Shown here in pieces: positions 10,001-22,500 of a DNA stretch of 64,000 nucleotides. Positions within the stretch are counted from its first letter, which is position 1. Each line of letters opens with the position of its first letter. The DNA is taken from contig JAWQEG010001306.1 in the NCBI GenBank assembly GCA_033782935.1, positions 2,914,001 through 2,978,000 on the forward strand, read 5' to 3'. A program made the position numbers and the translations under genes. The notes below the pieces were generated by a model, which did no database searches, had not been told where the DNA came from, and worked only from the letters and a program-made list of their open reading frames with translations. This DNA is from Petrolisthes cinctipes (taxonomy: Eukaryota > Arthropoda > Malacostraca > Decapoda > Porcellanidae).

Positions 10001-11572
10001 GTGCACCTAAAAGATCGATTTTCAGTATGTTTTGAGCATGTATTTTGAAAATACTCTAACACGGAGTAGGCATGTACAGATCGCTTCTGGGACCCCTAAA
10101 TATCGAATTTTCGGGTGTTTTGGGACTGAATTTGAGATATCGACTTTTTGGCACCTAAAAGATCGATTTTTAGCATGTTTTTAGCCTATATTTTGAAAAT
10201 ATTCTAGCACTGAGTAGGCATGTACAGATAACTTCTGTGACCCCAAAATATTGAATTTTCGGGTGTTTTGAGCCTGAATTTGAGATATAAACGGGTACAG
10301 AAAATACATGCACATATTGACTTTGGGCACCAAAAATATCGATTTTCAGCATGTTTTGGGCCTGAATTTTGAAAATACTCTAACACGGAGTAGGCATGTA
10401 CAGATCGCTTCTGGGACCCCAAAATATCGAATTTTCGGGTGTTTAGGGAATGAATTTGAGATATAAACGGGTACAGAAGATGCATGCACATATCGACTTT
10501 TGGGCACTTAAAAGATCGATTTTCAGTATGTTTTTGGCCTGTATTTTGAAAATACTCTAATACGGAGTAGGCATGTACAGATCCTTCTGGGACCTCTAAA
10601 TATCGAATTTTCGGGTGTTTTGGGACTGAATTTGAAATATCGATTATTTGGCACCTAAAATGTCGATTTTTAGCATGTTTTTAGCCTATATTTTGAAAAT
10701 ATTCTAGCACTGTGTAGGCATGTACAGATTGCTTCTGGGACCCCAAAATATTGTATTTTCGGGTGTTTTGAGCCTGAATTTGAGATATAAACGGGTACAG
10801 AAGATACATGCACATATTGACTTTGGGCATCTAAAATATCGATTTTCAGCATGTTTTGGGCCTGTATTTTGAAAATACTCTAACACTGAGTAGGCTATGT
10901 ACAGATTGCTTCTGGGACCCCAAAATATTGAATTTTCGGGTGTTTTGACCCTGAATTTGAGATATAAACAGGTACTGAAGATGCATGCACATATCGACTT
11001 TTGTGCACCTAAAAGATCGATTTTCAGTAAGTTTTGAGCATGTATTTTGAAAATACTCTAACACGGAGTAGGCATCTACAGATCGCTTCTGGGACCCCTA
11101 AATATCGAATTTTCCGGTGTTTTGGGACTGAATTTGAGATATCGACTTTTTGGCACCTAAAAGATCGATTTTTAGCATGTTTTTAGCCTATATTTTGAAA
11201 ATATTCTAGCACTGAGTAGGCATGTACAGATAACTTCTGGGACCCCAAAATATTGAATTTTCGGGTGTTTTGAGCCTCAATTTGAGATATAAACGGGTAC
11301 AGAAGATACATGCACATATTGACTTTGGGCACCAAAAATATCGATTTTCAGCATGTTTTGGGCCTGAATTTTGAAAATACTCTAACACGGAGTAGGCATG
11401 TACAGATCGCTTCTGGGACTCCAAAATATCGAATTTTCGGGTGTTTAGGGAATGAATTTGAGATATAAACGGGTACAGAAGATGCATGCACATATCGACT
11501 TTTGGGCACCTAAAAGATCGATTTTCAGTATGTTTTTGGCCTGTATTTTGAAAATACTCTAACACGGAGTAG
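7071..11572 (+). repeat. Macro-repeat, copy 2 (4,502 bp)
   Basis: This is a nearly base-for-base repeat of 161-4,662 at offset 6,910. It includes rare marks such as the TTTTAAAAAAAATACTC run near 9,864 (2,954 in copy 1), the GGCTATGTACAG one-base insertion near 8,898, and the GCATCTACAG change near 11,072. Its upstream neighbour (6,895-7,070) is a B monomer joined straight to A', the same B-to-A' join as at position 161. Confidence 0.92.
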
Positions 11573-13790
11573 GCATGTACAGATCCTTATGGGACCTCTA
11601 AATATCGAATTTTCGGGTGTTTTGGGACTGAATTTGAGATATCGATTTTTTGGCACCTAAAATGTCGATTTTTAGCATGTTTTTAGCCTATATTTTGAAA
11701 ATATTCTAGCACTGTGTAGGCATGTACAGATTGCTTCTGGGACCCCAAAATATTGAAATTTTGGGTGTTTTGAGCCTGAATTTGAGATATAAACGGGTAC
11801 AGAAGATACATGCACATATTGACTTTTGGCATCTAAAATATCGATTTTCAGCATGTTTTGGGCCTGTATTTTGAAAATACTCTAACACTGAGTAGGCAAG
11901 TACAGATTGCTTCTGGGACCCCATAATATTGAATTTCCGGTGTTTTGAGCCTGAATTTGAGATATAAACGGGTACTGAAGATGCATGCACATATCGACTT
12001 TTGTGCACCTAAAAGATCGATTTTCAGTATGTTTTGAGCATGTATTTTGAAAATACTCTAACACGGAGTAGGCATGTACAGATCGCTTCTGGGACCCCTA
12101 AATATCGAATTTTCGGGTGTTTTGGGACTAAATTTGAGATATCGACTTTTTGGCACCTAAAAGATCGATTTTTAGCATGTTTTTAGCCTATATTTTGAAA
12201 ATATTCTAGCACTGAGTAGGCATGTACAGATTGCTTCTGGGACCCCAAAATATTGAATTTTCGGGTGTTTTGAGCCTGAATTTGAGATATAAACGGGTAC
12301 AGAAGATACATGCACATATTGACTTTGTGCTCCAAAAATATCGATTTTCAGCATGTTTTGGGCCTGAATTTTGAAAATACTCTAACACGGAGTAGGCATG
12401 TACAGATCGCTTCTGGGACCCCAAAATATCGAATTTTCGGGTGTTTAGGGCCAGAATTTGAGATATAAACGGGTACAGAAGATGCATGCTCATATGGACT
12501 TTTGGGCACCTAAGAGATCGATTTTCAGTATGTTTTTGGCCTGTATTTTGAAAATACTCTAACACGGAGTAGGCATGTACAGATACCTTCTGGGACCTCT
12601 AAATATCGAATTTTCGGGTGTTTTGGGACTGAATTTGAGATATCGATTTTTTGGCACCTAAAATGTCGGTTTTTAGCATGTTTTTAGCATATATTTTGAA
12701 AATATTCTAGCACTGTGTAGGCATGTACAGATTGCTTCTGGGACCCCAAAATATTGAATTTTCGGGTGTTTTGAGCCTGAATTTGAGATATAAACGGGTA
12801 CAGAAGATACATGCACATATTGACTTTGGGCATCTAAAATATCGATTTTCAGCATGTTTTGGGCCTGTATTTTGAAAATACTCTAACACTGAGTAGGCTA
12901 TGTACAGATTGCTTCTGGGACCCCAAAATATCGAATTTTCGGGTGTTTTGAGCCTGAATTTGAGATATAAACGGGTACTGAAGATGCATGCACATATCGA
13001 CTTTTATGCAGCTAAAAAATCGATTTTCAGTATGTTTTGAGCATGTATTTTGAAAATACTCTAACACGGAGTAGGCATGTACAGATCGCTTCTGGGACCC
13101 CTAAATATCGAATTTTCGGGTGTTTTGGGACTGAATTTGAGATATCGACTTTTTGGCACCTAAAAGATCGATTTTTTGCATGTTTTTAGCCTATATTTTA
13201 AAAATATTCTAGCACTGTACAGATTGCTTCTGGGACCCCAAAATATTGAATTTTCGGGTGTTTTGAGCCTGAATTTGAGATATAAACGGGTACAGAAGAT
13301 ACATGCACATATTGACTTTGGGCACCAAAAATATCGATTTTCAGCATGTTTTGGGCCTGAATTTTGAAAATACTCTAACACGGAGTAGGCATGTACAGAT
13401 TGCTTCTGGGACCCCAAAATATCGAATTTTCGGGTGTTTAGGGCCAGAATTTGAGATATAAACGGGTACAGAAGATGCATGCACATATCGACTTTTGGGC
13501 ACCTAAAAGATCGATTTTCAGTATGTTTTTGGCCTGTATTTTGAAAATACTCTAACACGGAGTAGGCATGTACAGATACCTTCTGGGACCTCTAAATATC
13601 GAATTTTCGGGTGTTTTGGGACTGAATTTTAGATATCGATTTTTTGGCACCTAAAATGTTGATTTTTAGCATGTTTTTAGCCTATATTTTGAAAATATTC
13701 TAGCACTGTGTAGGCATGTACAGATTGCTTCTGGGACCCCAAAATATTGAATTTTCGGGTGTTTTGAGCCTGAATTTGAGATATAAACGG
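11573..13790 (+). repeat. Macro-repeat, copy 3, partial and missing one trimer
   Basis: This follows copy 2 directly and repeats its start at an offset of about 4,502. From the trimer at ~12,673 onward the offset drops to 4,000, so one 501-bp trimer has been lost relative to 8,172-8,672. It carries more private changes than the other copies, for example GAATTTCCGGTG near 11,932 and TTTTATGCAGCTAAAAAATC near 13,003. Similarity fades near 13,790, where a B monomer changes to C type. Confidence 0.78.
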
Positions 13791-16780
13791 GTACAGATGA
13801 TACATGCACATATCGACTTTTGGGCACCTAAAAGATCGATTTTCAGTATGTTTTTGGCTTGTATTTTGAAAATACTCTAACACGGAGTAGGCATGTACAG
13901 ATACCTTCTGGGACCCCAAAATATCGAATTTTCGGGTGTTTTGAGCTTGAATTAGAGATATAAACGAATACTGAAGATACATGCACATATCGACTTTTGT
14001 GCACCTAAAAGATCGATTTTCAGTATGTTTTGAGCATGTATTTTGAAAATACTCTAACACGGAGTAGGCATGTACAGATCGCTTCTGGGACCCCTAAATA
14101 TCGAATTTTCTGGTGTTTTGGGACTGAATTTGAGATATCGACTTTTTGGCACCTAAAAGATCAATTTTTAGCATGTTTTTAGCCTATATTTTGAAAATAT
14201 TCTAGCACTGTACAGATTGCTTCTGGGACCCCAAAATATTGAATTTTCGGGTGTTTTGAGCCTGAATTCGAGATATAAACGGGTACTGAAGATGCATGCA
14301 CATATCGACTTTTATGCACCTAAAAGATCGATTTTCAGTATGTTTTGAGCATGTATTTTGAAAATACTCTAACACGGAGTAGGCATGTACAGATCGCTTC
14401 TGGGACCCCTAAATATCGAATTTTCGGGTGTTTTGGGACTGAATTTGAGATATCGACTTTTTGGCACCTAAAAGATCGATTTTTAGCATGTTTTTAGCCT
14501 ATATTTTGAAAATATTCTAGCACTGAGTAAGCATGTACAGATTGCTTCTGGGACCCCAAAATATTGAATTTTCGGGTGTTTTGAGCCTGAATTTGAGATA
14601 TAAACGGGTACAGAAGATACATGCACATATTGACTTTGGGCACCAAAAATATCGATTTCCAGCATGTTTTGGGCCTGAATTTTGTAAATACTCTAACACG
14701 GAGTAGGCATGTACAGATCGCTTCTGGGACCCTAAAATATCGAATTTTTGGGTGTTTTGAGCTTGAATTTGAGATATAAACGGGTACAGAAGATGCATGC
14801 ACATATCGACTTTTGGGCACCTAAAAGATCGATTTTCAGTATGTTTTTGGCCTGTATTTTGAAAATACTCTAACACGGAGTACAGATACCTTCTGGGACC
14901 TCTAAATATCGAATTTTCGGGTGTTTTGAGCCTGAATTTGAGATATAAACGGGTACTGAAGATGCATGCACATATTGACTTTTGTGCACCTAAAAGATCG
15001 ATTTTCAGTATGTTTTGAGCATGTATTTTGAAAATACTCTAACACGGAGTAGGCATGTACAGATCGCTTCTGGGACCCCTAAATATCCAATTTTCGGGAT
15101 ATTTTGGACTGAATTTGAGATATCGACTTTTTGGCACCTAAAAGATCGATTTTTAGCATGTTTTTAGCCTATATTTTGAAAATATTCTAGCACTGAGTAC
15201 AGATTGCTTCTGGGACCCCAAAATATTGAATTTTCGGGTGTTTTGAGCCTGAATTTGAGATATAAACGAGTACAGAAGATACATGCACATATTGACTTTG
15301 GGCACCAAAAATATCGATTTTCAGCATGTTTTGGGCCTGAATTTTGAAAATACTCTAACACGGAGTAGGCATGTACAGATCGCTTCTGGGACCCCAAAAT
15401 ATCGATTTTTCGGGTGTTTAGGGCCAGAATTTGAGATATAAACGGGTACAGAAGATGCATGCACATATCGACTTTTGGGCACCTAAAACATCGATTTTCA
15501 GTATGTTTTTGGCCTGTATTTTGAAAATACTCTAACACGGAGTAGGCATGTACAGATACCTTCTGGGACTTCTAAATATCGAATTTTCGGGTGTTTTGGG
15601 ACTGAATTTGAGATATCGATTTTTTGACACCTAAAATGTCGATTTTTAGCATGTTTTTAGCCTATATTTTGAAAATATTCTAGCACTGTGTAGGCATGTA
15701 CAGATTGCTTCTGGGACCCCAAAATATTGAATTTTCGGGTGTTTTGAGCCTGAATTTGAGATATAAACGGGTACAGAAGATACATGCACATATTGACTTT
15801 GGGCATCTAAAATATCGATTTTCAGTATGTTTTGAGCATGTATTTTGAAAATACTCTAACACGGAGTAGGCATGTACAGATTGCTTTTGGGACCCCTAAA
15901 TATCGAATTTTCGGGTGTTTTGGGACTGAATTTGAGATATCGACTTTTTGGCACCTAAAAGATAGATTTTCAGCATGTTTTTAGCCTATATTTTGAAAAT
16001 ATTCTAGCACAGATTGCTTCTGGGACCCCAAAATATTGAATTTTCGGGTGTTTTTAGCCTGAATTTGATATATAAACGGGTACAGAAGATACATGCACAT
16101 ATTGACTTTGGGCACCAAAAATATCGATTTTCAGCATGTTTTGGGCCTGAATTTTGAAAATACTCTAACACTGAGTAGGCATGTACAGATTGCTTCTGGG
16201 ACCCTAAAATATTGAATTTTCGGGTGTTTTGATCCTGAATTTGAAATATAAACGGGTACTGAAGATGCATGCACATATCGACTTTTGTGCACCTAAAAGA
16301 TCGATTTTCAGTATGTTTTGAGCATGTATTTTGAAAATACTCTAACACGGAGTAGGCATGTACAGATCGCTTCTGGGACCCCTAAATATCGAATTTTCGG
16401 GTGTTTTGGGACTGAATTTGAGATATCGACTTTTTGGCACCTAAAAGATCGATTTTTAGCATGTTTTTAGCCTATATTTTGAAAATATTCTAGCACTGCA
16501 GACGCATGTACAGATTGCTTCTGGGACACCAAAAAATAGTATTTTCATGTGTTCTGAGCCTGAATTTGAGATATAAACGGGTACAGAAGATACATGCACA
16601 TATTGACTTTGGGCATCTAAAATATCGATTTTCAGCATGTTTTGGGCCAGTATTTTGAAAATACTCTAACACTGAGTAGGCATGTACAGATTGCTTCTGG
16701 GACCCCAAAATATTGAATTTTCGGGTGTTTTGAGCCTGAATTTGAGATATAAACGGGTACAGAAGATACATGCACATATT
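13791..16780 (+). repeat. Irregular zone left of the inversion
   Basis: The strict trimer order breaks down here. A B-to-C hybrid of 177 bp lies at 13,714-13,890. The A monomer at 14,068 is followed by C' without B. The landmark is shortened to GGAGTACAG near 14,875 and GAGTACAG near 15,195, an 8-bp loss between GTA repeats. A local change AATATCCAATTTTCGGGATA lies near 15,083. The join GCACAGATTGC near 16,007 has lost about 15 bp. A divergent monomer (16,504-16,679) lies just before the junction. Less homogenised sequence next to a structural boundary is expected where exchange with the bulk array is poorer. Confidence 0.8.
16504..16679 (+). repeat. Divergent B' monomer next to the inversion
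   Basis: Its length is normal (176 bp), but the region around it has unusual clustered changes: CACTGCAGACGCATG just upstream, then GGGACACCAAAAAATAG and TATTTTCATGTGTTCTGAG. These are far more substitutions in ~60 bp than in typical copies. The rest of the monomer is ordinary. It may be a patch from an unsampled variant or an ageing copy at the arm end. Confidence 0.8.
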
Positions 16781-16790
16781 TAGGGGTCCC
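16771..16790. other. Inversion junction between the two arms
   Basis: Up to 16,780 the sequence follows a left-arm B monomer (TGCACATATT, which would continue GACTTTGGG). From 16,776 it follows the reverse complement of an A monomer (ATATTTAGGGGTCCC). The two sides share only ATATT (16,776-16,780). No spacer, transposon or unique DNA separates them. This is a tail-to-tail switch of array orientation joined in mid-monomer, most simply explained by end-joining with short microhomology. An assembly join cannot be excluded from sequence alone. Confidence 0.9.
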
Positions 16791-16887
16791 AGAAGCGATC
16801 TGTACATGCCAACTCCGTGTTAGAGTATTTTCAAAATACATGCTCAAAACATACTGAAAATCGATCTTTTAGGTGCACAAAAGTCGA

Positions 16888-16910
16888 TATGTGCATGCAT
16901 CTCAAATTTA
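16888..16910 (-). repeat. 19-bp microhomology deletion in C' monomer
   Basis: The expected sequence between GTGCATGCATCT and CAAATT is missing, leaving GCATGCATCTCAAATT. The lost 19 bp would start after one ATCT and end with another, so the deletion is flanked by a 4-bp direct repeat. It lies about 110 bp from the inversion junction and I saw it only once. Confidence 0.8.
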
Positions 16911-19418
16911 GGCTCAAAACACCCGAAAATTCAATATTTTGGGGTCCCAGAAGCAATCTGTACATGCCTACACAGTGCTAGAATATTTTCAAAATATAGG
17001 CCAAAATTTAACATGCTAAAAATCGACATTTTAGGTGCCAAAAAATCGATATCTCAAATTCAGTCCCAAAACACCCGAAAATTCGATATTTAGAGGTCCC
17101 AGAAGGTATCTGTACATGCTTGCTCCGTGTTAGAGTATTTTCAAAATACAGGCCAAAAACATACTGAAAATCGATCTTTTAGGTGCCCAAAAGTCGATAT
17201 GTGCATGCATCTTCTGTACCCGTTTATATCTCAAATTCAGTCCCAAAACACCCGAAAATTCGATATTTTGGGGTCCCAGAAGCAATCTGTACATGCCTAC
17301 ACAGTGCTAGAATATTTTCAAAATATAGGCTAAAAACATGCTAAAAATCGATCTTAAAGGTGCCAAAAAGTCAATATCTCAAATTCAGCCCCAAAACACC
17401 CGAAAATTCGATATTTTGGGGTCCCAGAAGCAATCTGTACATGCCTACTCAGTGTTAGAGTATTTTCAAAATTCAGGCCAATAACATGCTGAAAATCGAT
17501 ATTTTTTGTGCCCAAAGTCAATATGTGCATGTATCTTCTGTACCCGTTTATATCTCAAATTCAGGCTCAAAACACCCGAAAATTCAATATTTTGGGGTCC
17601 CAGAAGCAATCAGTACAGTGCTAGAATATTTTCAAAATATAGGCTAAAAACATACTGAAAATCGATCTTTTAGGTGCACAAAAGTCGATATGTGCATGCA
17701 TCTTCAGTACCCGTTTATATCTCAAATTCAGGCTCAAAACACCCGAAAATTCAATATTTTGGGGTCCCAGAAGCAATCTGTACATGCCTACTCGGTGTTA
17801 GAGTATTTTCAAAATACAGGCCCAAAACATGCTGAAAATCGATATTTTAGATGCCCAAAGTCAATATGTGCATGTATCTTCTGTACCCGTTTATATCTCA
17901 AATTCAGGCTCAAAACACCCGAAAATTCAATATTTTGGGGTCCCAGAAGCAATCTGTACATGCCTACACAGTGCTAGAATATTTTCAAAATATAGGCTAA
18001 AAACATGCTAAAAATCGACATTTTAGGTGCCAAAAAGTCGATATCTCAAATTCAGTCCCAAAACACCCGAAAATTCGATATTTAGAGGTCCCAGAAGGTA
18101 TCTGTACATGCCTACTTCGTGTTAGAGTATTTTCAAAATACAGGCCAAAAACATACTGAAAATCGATCTTTTAGGTGCCCAAAAGTCGATATGTGCATGC
18201 ATCTTCTGTACGCGTTTATATCTCAAATTCTGGCCCTAAACACCCGAAAATTCGATATTTTGGGGTCCCAGAAGCGATCTGTACATGCCTACTCCGTGTT
18301 AGAGTATTTTCAAAATTCAGGCCCAAAACATGCTGAAAATCGATATTTTTGGTGCCCAAAGTCAATATGTGCATGTATCTTCTGTACCCGTTTATATCTC
18401 AAATTCAGGCTCAAAACACCCGAAAATTCAATATTTTGGGGTCCCAGAAGCAATCTGTACAGTGCTAGAATATTTTCAAAATATAGGCTAAAAACATGCT
18501 AAAAATCGATCTTTTAGGTGCCAAAAAGTCGATATCTCAAATTCAGTCCCAAAACACCCGAAAATTCGATATTTAGGGGTCCCAGAAGCGATCTGTACAT
18601 GCCTACTCCGTGTTAGAGTATTTTCAAAATACATGCTCAAAACATACTGAAAATCGATCTTTTAGGTGCACAAAAGTCGATATGTGCATGCATCTTCAGT
18701 ACCCGTTTATATCTCAAATTCAGGCTCAAAACACCCGAAAATTCAATATTTTGGTGTCCCAGAAGCGATCTGTACATGCCTACTCCGTGTTAGAGTATTT
18801 TCAAAATTCAGGCCCAAAACATGCTGAAAATCGATATTTTTGGTGCCCAAAGTCAATATGTGCATGTATCTTCTGTACCCATTTATATCTCAAATTCAGG
18901 CTCAAAACACCCGAAAATTCAATATTTTGAGGTCCCAGAAGCAATCTGAACAGTGCTAGAATATTTTCAAAATATAGGCTAAAAACATGCTAAAAATCGA
19001 TCTTTTAGGTGCCAAAAAGTCGATATCTCAAATTCAGTCCCAAAACACCCGAAAATTCGATATTTAGGGGTCCCAGAAGCGATCTGTACATGCCTACTCC
19101 GTGTTAGAGTATTTTCAAATTACATGCTCAAAACATACTGAAAATCGATCTTTTAGGTGCACAAAAGTCGATATGTGCATGCATCTTCAGTACCCGTTTA
19201 TATCTCAAATTCAGGCTCAAAACACCCGAAAATTCAATATTTTGGGGTCCCAGAAGCAATCTGTACATGCCTACACAGTGCTAGAATATTTTCAAAATAT
19301 AGGCTAAAAACATGCTAAAAATCGACATTTTAGGTGCCAAAAAATCGATATCTCAAATTCAGTCCCAAAACACCCGAAAATTCGATATTTAGAGGTCCCA
19401 GATGGTATCTGTACATGC

Positions 19419-19566
19419 ATACTCCGTGGTAGAGTATTTTCAAAATTCAGGCTAAAAACATGCTGAAAATCGATAGTTTTGGTGCCCAAAAGTCGATATC
19501 TCAAATTCAGTCCCAAAACACCCGAAAATTCGATATTTAGGGGTCCCAGAAGCGATCTGTACATGC
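19419..19566 (-). repeat. A/B chimeric monomer (148 bp)
   Basis: On the + strand it starts with the B-type end (TTTCAAAATTCAGG) and GCTGAAAATCGATAG, then passes to the A-type AGTCGATATCTCAAATTCAG with the 29-bp deletion. It is an A-length monomer with a B-type second half. The switch lies in the shared H2 region, as expected for exchange at homologous positions in different monomer classes. Confidence 0.7.
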
Positions 19567-22500
19567 CTACTCCGTGTTAGAGTATTTTCAAAATACATGC
19601 TCAAAACATACTGAAAATCGATCTTTTAGGTGCACAAAAGTCGATATGTGCATGCATCTTCAGTACCCGTTTATATCTCAAATTCAGGCTCAAAACACCC
19701 AAAAACTCAATATTTTGGTGTCCCAGAAGCAATCCGTACATGCCTACTCAGTGTTAGAGTATTTTCAAAATACAGTCCAAAAACATGCTGAAAATCGATA
19801 TTTTAGATGCCCAAAGTCAATATGTGCATGTATCTTCTGTACCCGTTTATATCTCAACTTCAGGCTCAAAACACCCGAAAATCCAATATTTTGGGGTCCC
19901 AGAAGCAATCTGTACAGTGCTAGAATATTTTCAAAATATAGGCTAAAAACATGCTAAAAATCGATCTTTTAGGTGCCAAAAAGTCGATATCTCAAATTCA
20001 GTCCCAAAACACCCGAAAATTCGATATTTAGGGGTCCCAGAAGCGATCTGTACATGCCTACTCCGTGTTAGAGTATTTTCAAAATACATGCTCAAAACAT
20101 ACTGAAAATCGATCTTTTAGGTGCACAAAAGTCGATATGTGCATGCATCTTCTGTACCCGTTTATATCTCAAATTCTGGCCCTAAACACCCGAAAATTCG
20201 ATATTTTGGGGTCCCAAAAGCGATCTGTACAGGCCTACTCTGTTTTAGAGTATTTTCAAAATTCAGACCCAAAACATGCTGAAAATCGATATTTTAGATG
20301 CCCAAAGTCAATATGTGCATGTATCTTCTGTACCCGTTTATATCTCAAATTCAGGCTCAAAACACCCGAAAATTCAATATTTTGGGGTCCCAGAAGCAAT
20401 CTGTACATTCCTACTCAGTGCTAGAATATTTTCAAAATATAGGCTAAAAACATGCTAAAAATCGATCTTTTAGGTGCCAAAAAGTCGATATCTCAAATTC
20501 AGTCCCAAAACACCCGAAAATTCGATATTTAGGGGTCCCAGAAGCGATCTGTACATGCCTACTCCGTGTTAGAGTATTTTCAAAATACATGCTCAAAACA
20601 TACTGAAAATCGATCTTTTAGGTGCACAAAAGTCGATATGTGCATGCATCTTCAGTACCCGTTTATATCTCAAATTCAGGCTCAAAACACCCGAAAATTC
20701 AATATTTTTTTGGGTCCCAGAAGCAATCTGTACATGCCTATTCAGTGTTAGAGTATTTTCAAAATACTGGCCCAAAACATGCTGAAAATCGATATTTTAG
20801 ATGCCCAAAGTCAATATGTGCATGTATCTTCTGTACCCGTTTATATCTCAAATTCAGGCTCAAAACACCCGAAAATTCAATATTTTGGGGTCCCAGAAGC
20901 AATCTGTACATGCCTACTCAGTGCTAGAATATTTTCAAAATATAGGCTAAAAACATGCTAAAAATCGATCTTTTAGGTGCCAAAAAGTCGATATCTCAAA
21001 TTCAGTCCCAAAACACACGAAAATTCGATATTTAGGGGTCCCAGAAGCGATCTGTACATGCCTACTCCGTGTTAGAGTATTTTCAAAATACATGCTCAAA
21101 ACATACTGAAAATCGATCTTTTAGGTGCACAAAAGTCGATATGTGCATGCATCTTCAGTACCCGTTTATATCTCAAATTCATGCTCAAAACACCCGAAAA
21201 TTCAATATTTTGGGGTCCCAGAAGCAATCTGTACATGCCTATTCAGTGTTAGAGTATTTTCAAAATACTCGCCCAAAACATGCTGAAAATCGATATTTTA
21301 GATGCCCAAAGTCAATATGTGCATGTATCTTCTGTACCCGTTTATATCTCAAATTCAGGCTCAAAACACCCGAAAATTCAATATTTTGGGGTCCCAGAAG
21401 CAATCTGTACATGCCTACACAGTGCTAGAATATTTTCAAAATATAGGCCAAAATTTAACATGCTAAAAATCGACATTTTAGGTGCCAAAAAATCGATATC
21501 TCAAATTCAGTCCCAAAACACCCGAAAATTCGATATTCAGAGGTCCCAGAAGGTATCTGTACATGCTTACTCCGTGTTAGAGTATTTTCAAAATACAGGC
21601 CAAAAACATACTGAAAATCGATCTTTTAGGTGCCCAAAAGTCGATATGTGCATGCATCTTCTGTACCCGTTTATATCTCAAATTCAGTCCCAAAACACCC
21701 GAAAATTCGATATTTAGGGGTCCCAGAAGCGATCTGTACATGCCTACTCCGTGTTAGAGTATTTTCAAAATACATGCTCAAAACATACTGAAAATAGATC
21801 TTTTAGGTGCACAAAAGTCGATATGTGTAGGCATCTTCAGTACCCGTTTATATCTCAAATTCAGGCTCAAAACACCTGAAAATTCAATATTTTGGGGTCC
21901 CAGAAGCAATCTGTACATGCCTACTCAGTGTTAGAGTATTTTCAAAATACAGTCCCAAAACATGCTGAAAATCGATATTTTAGATGCCCAAAGTCAATAT
22001 GTGCATGTATCTTCTGTATCCGTTTATATCTCAAATTCAGGCTCAAAACACCCAAAAATTCAATATTTTGTGGTCCCAGAAGCAATCTGTACAGTGCTAG
22101 AATATTTTCAAAATATAGGCTAAAAACATACTGAAAATCGATCTTTTAGGTGCACAAAAGTCGATATGTGCATGCATCTTCAGTACCCGTTTATATCTCA
22201 AATTCAGGCTCAAAACACCCGAAAATTCAATATTTTGGGGTCCCAGAAGCAATCTGTACATGCCTACTCAGTTTTAGAGTATTTCAAAATACATGCTCAA
22301 AACATGCTGAAAATCGATATTTTAGATGCCCAAAGTCAATATGTGCATGTATCTTCTGTACCCTTTTATATCTCAAATTCAGGCTCAAAACACCCGAAAA
22401 TTCAATATTTTGGGGTCCCAGAAGCAATCTGTACATGCCTACACAGTGCTAGAATATTTTCAAAATATAGGCTAAAAACATGCTAAAAATCGACATTTTA

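Larger units (their letters stand above)
1..16780 (+). repeat. Left arm of satellite array (A-B-C order on + strand)
   Basis: This stretch is uninterrupted tandem repeat. The landmark GCATGTACAG recurs at 161, 308, 484, 661, 809, 985, 1162 and 1310, giving spacings of 147, 176, 177, 148, 176, 177 and 148. The same rhythm holds across most of the arm. The + strand is visibly G/T-rich in this orientation. No unique sequence, gene-like reading frame or mobile element interrupts it. Monomer length near nucleosome size, AT-richness and nested order are typical of centromeric or heterochromatic satellites in eukaryotes; that role is inferred. Left-arm-specific variants, such as C monomers with GCTCATATGGAC near 1,077 and 1,578, were not seen in the right arm. 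Confidence 0.97.

Noticed and set aside
16700..16900. The inversion as terminal inverted repeats of a transposon.
   Set aside because: No target-site duplication, transposase or central unique segment exists. Both sides are array sequence to the window ends.
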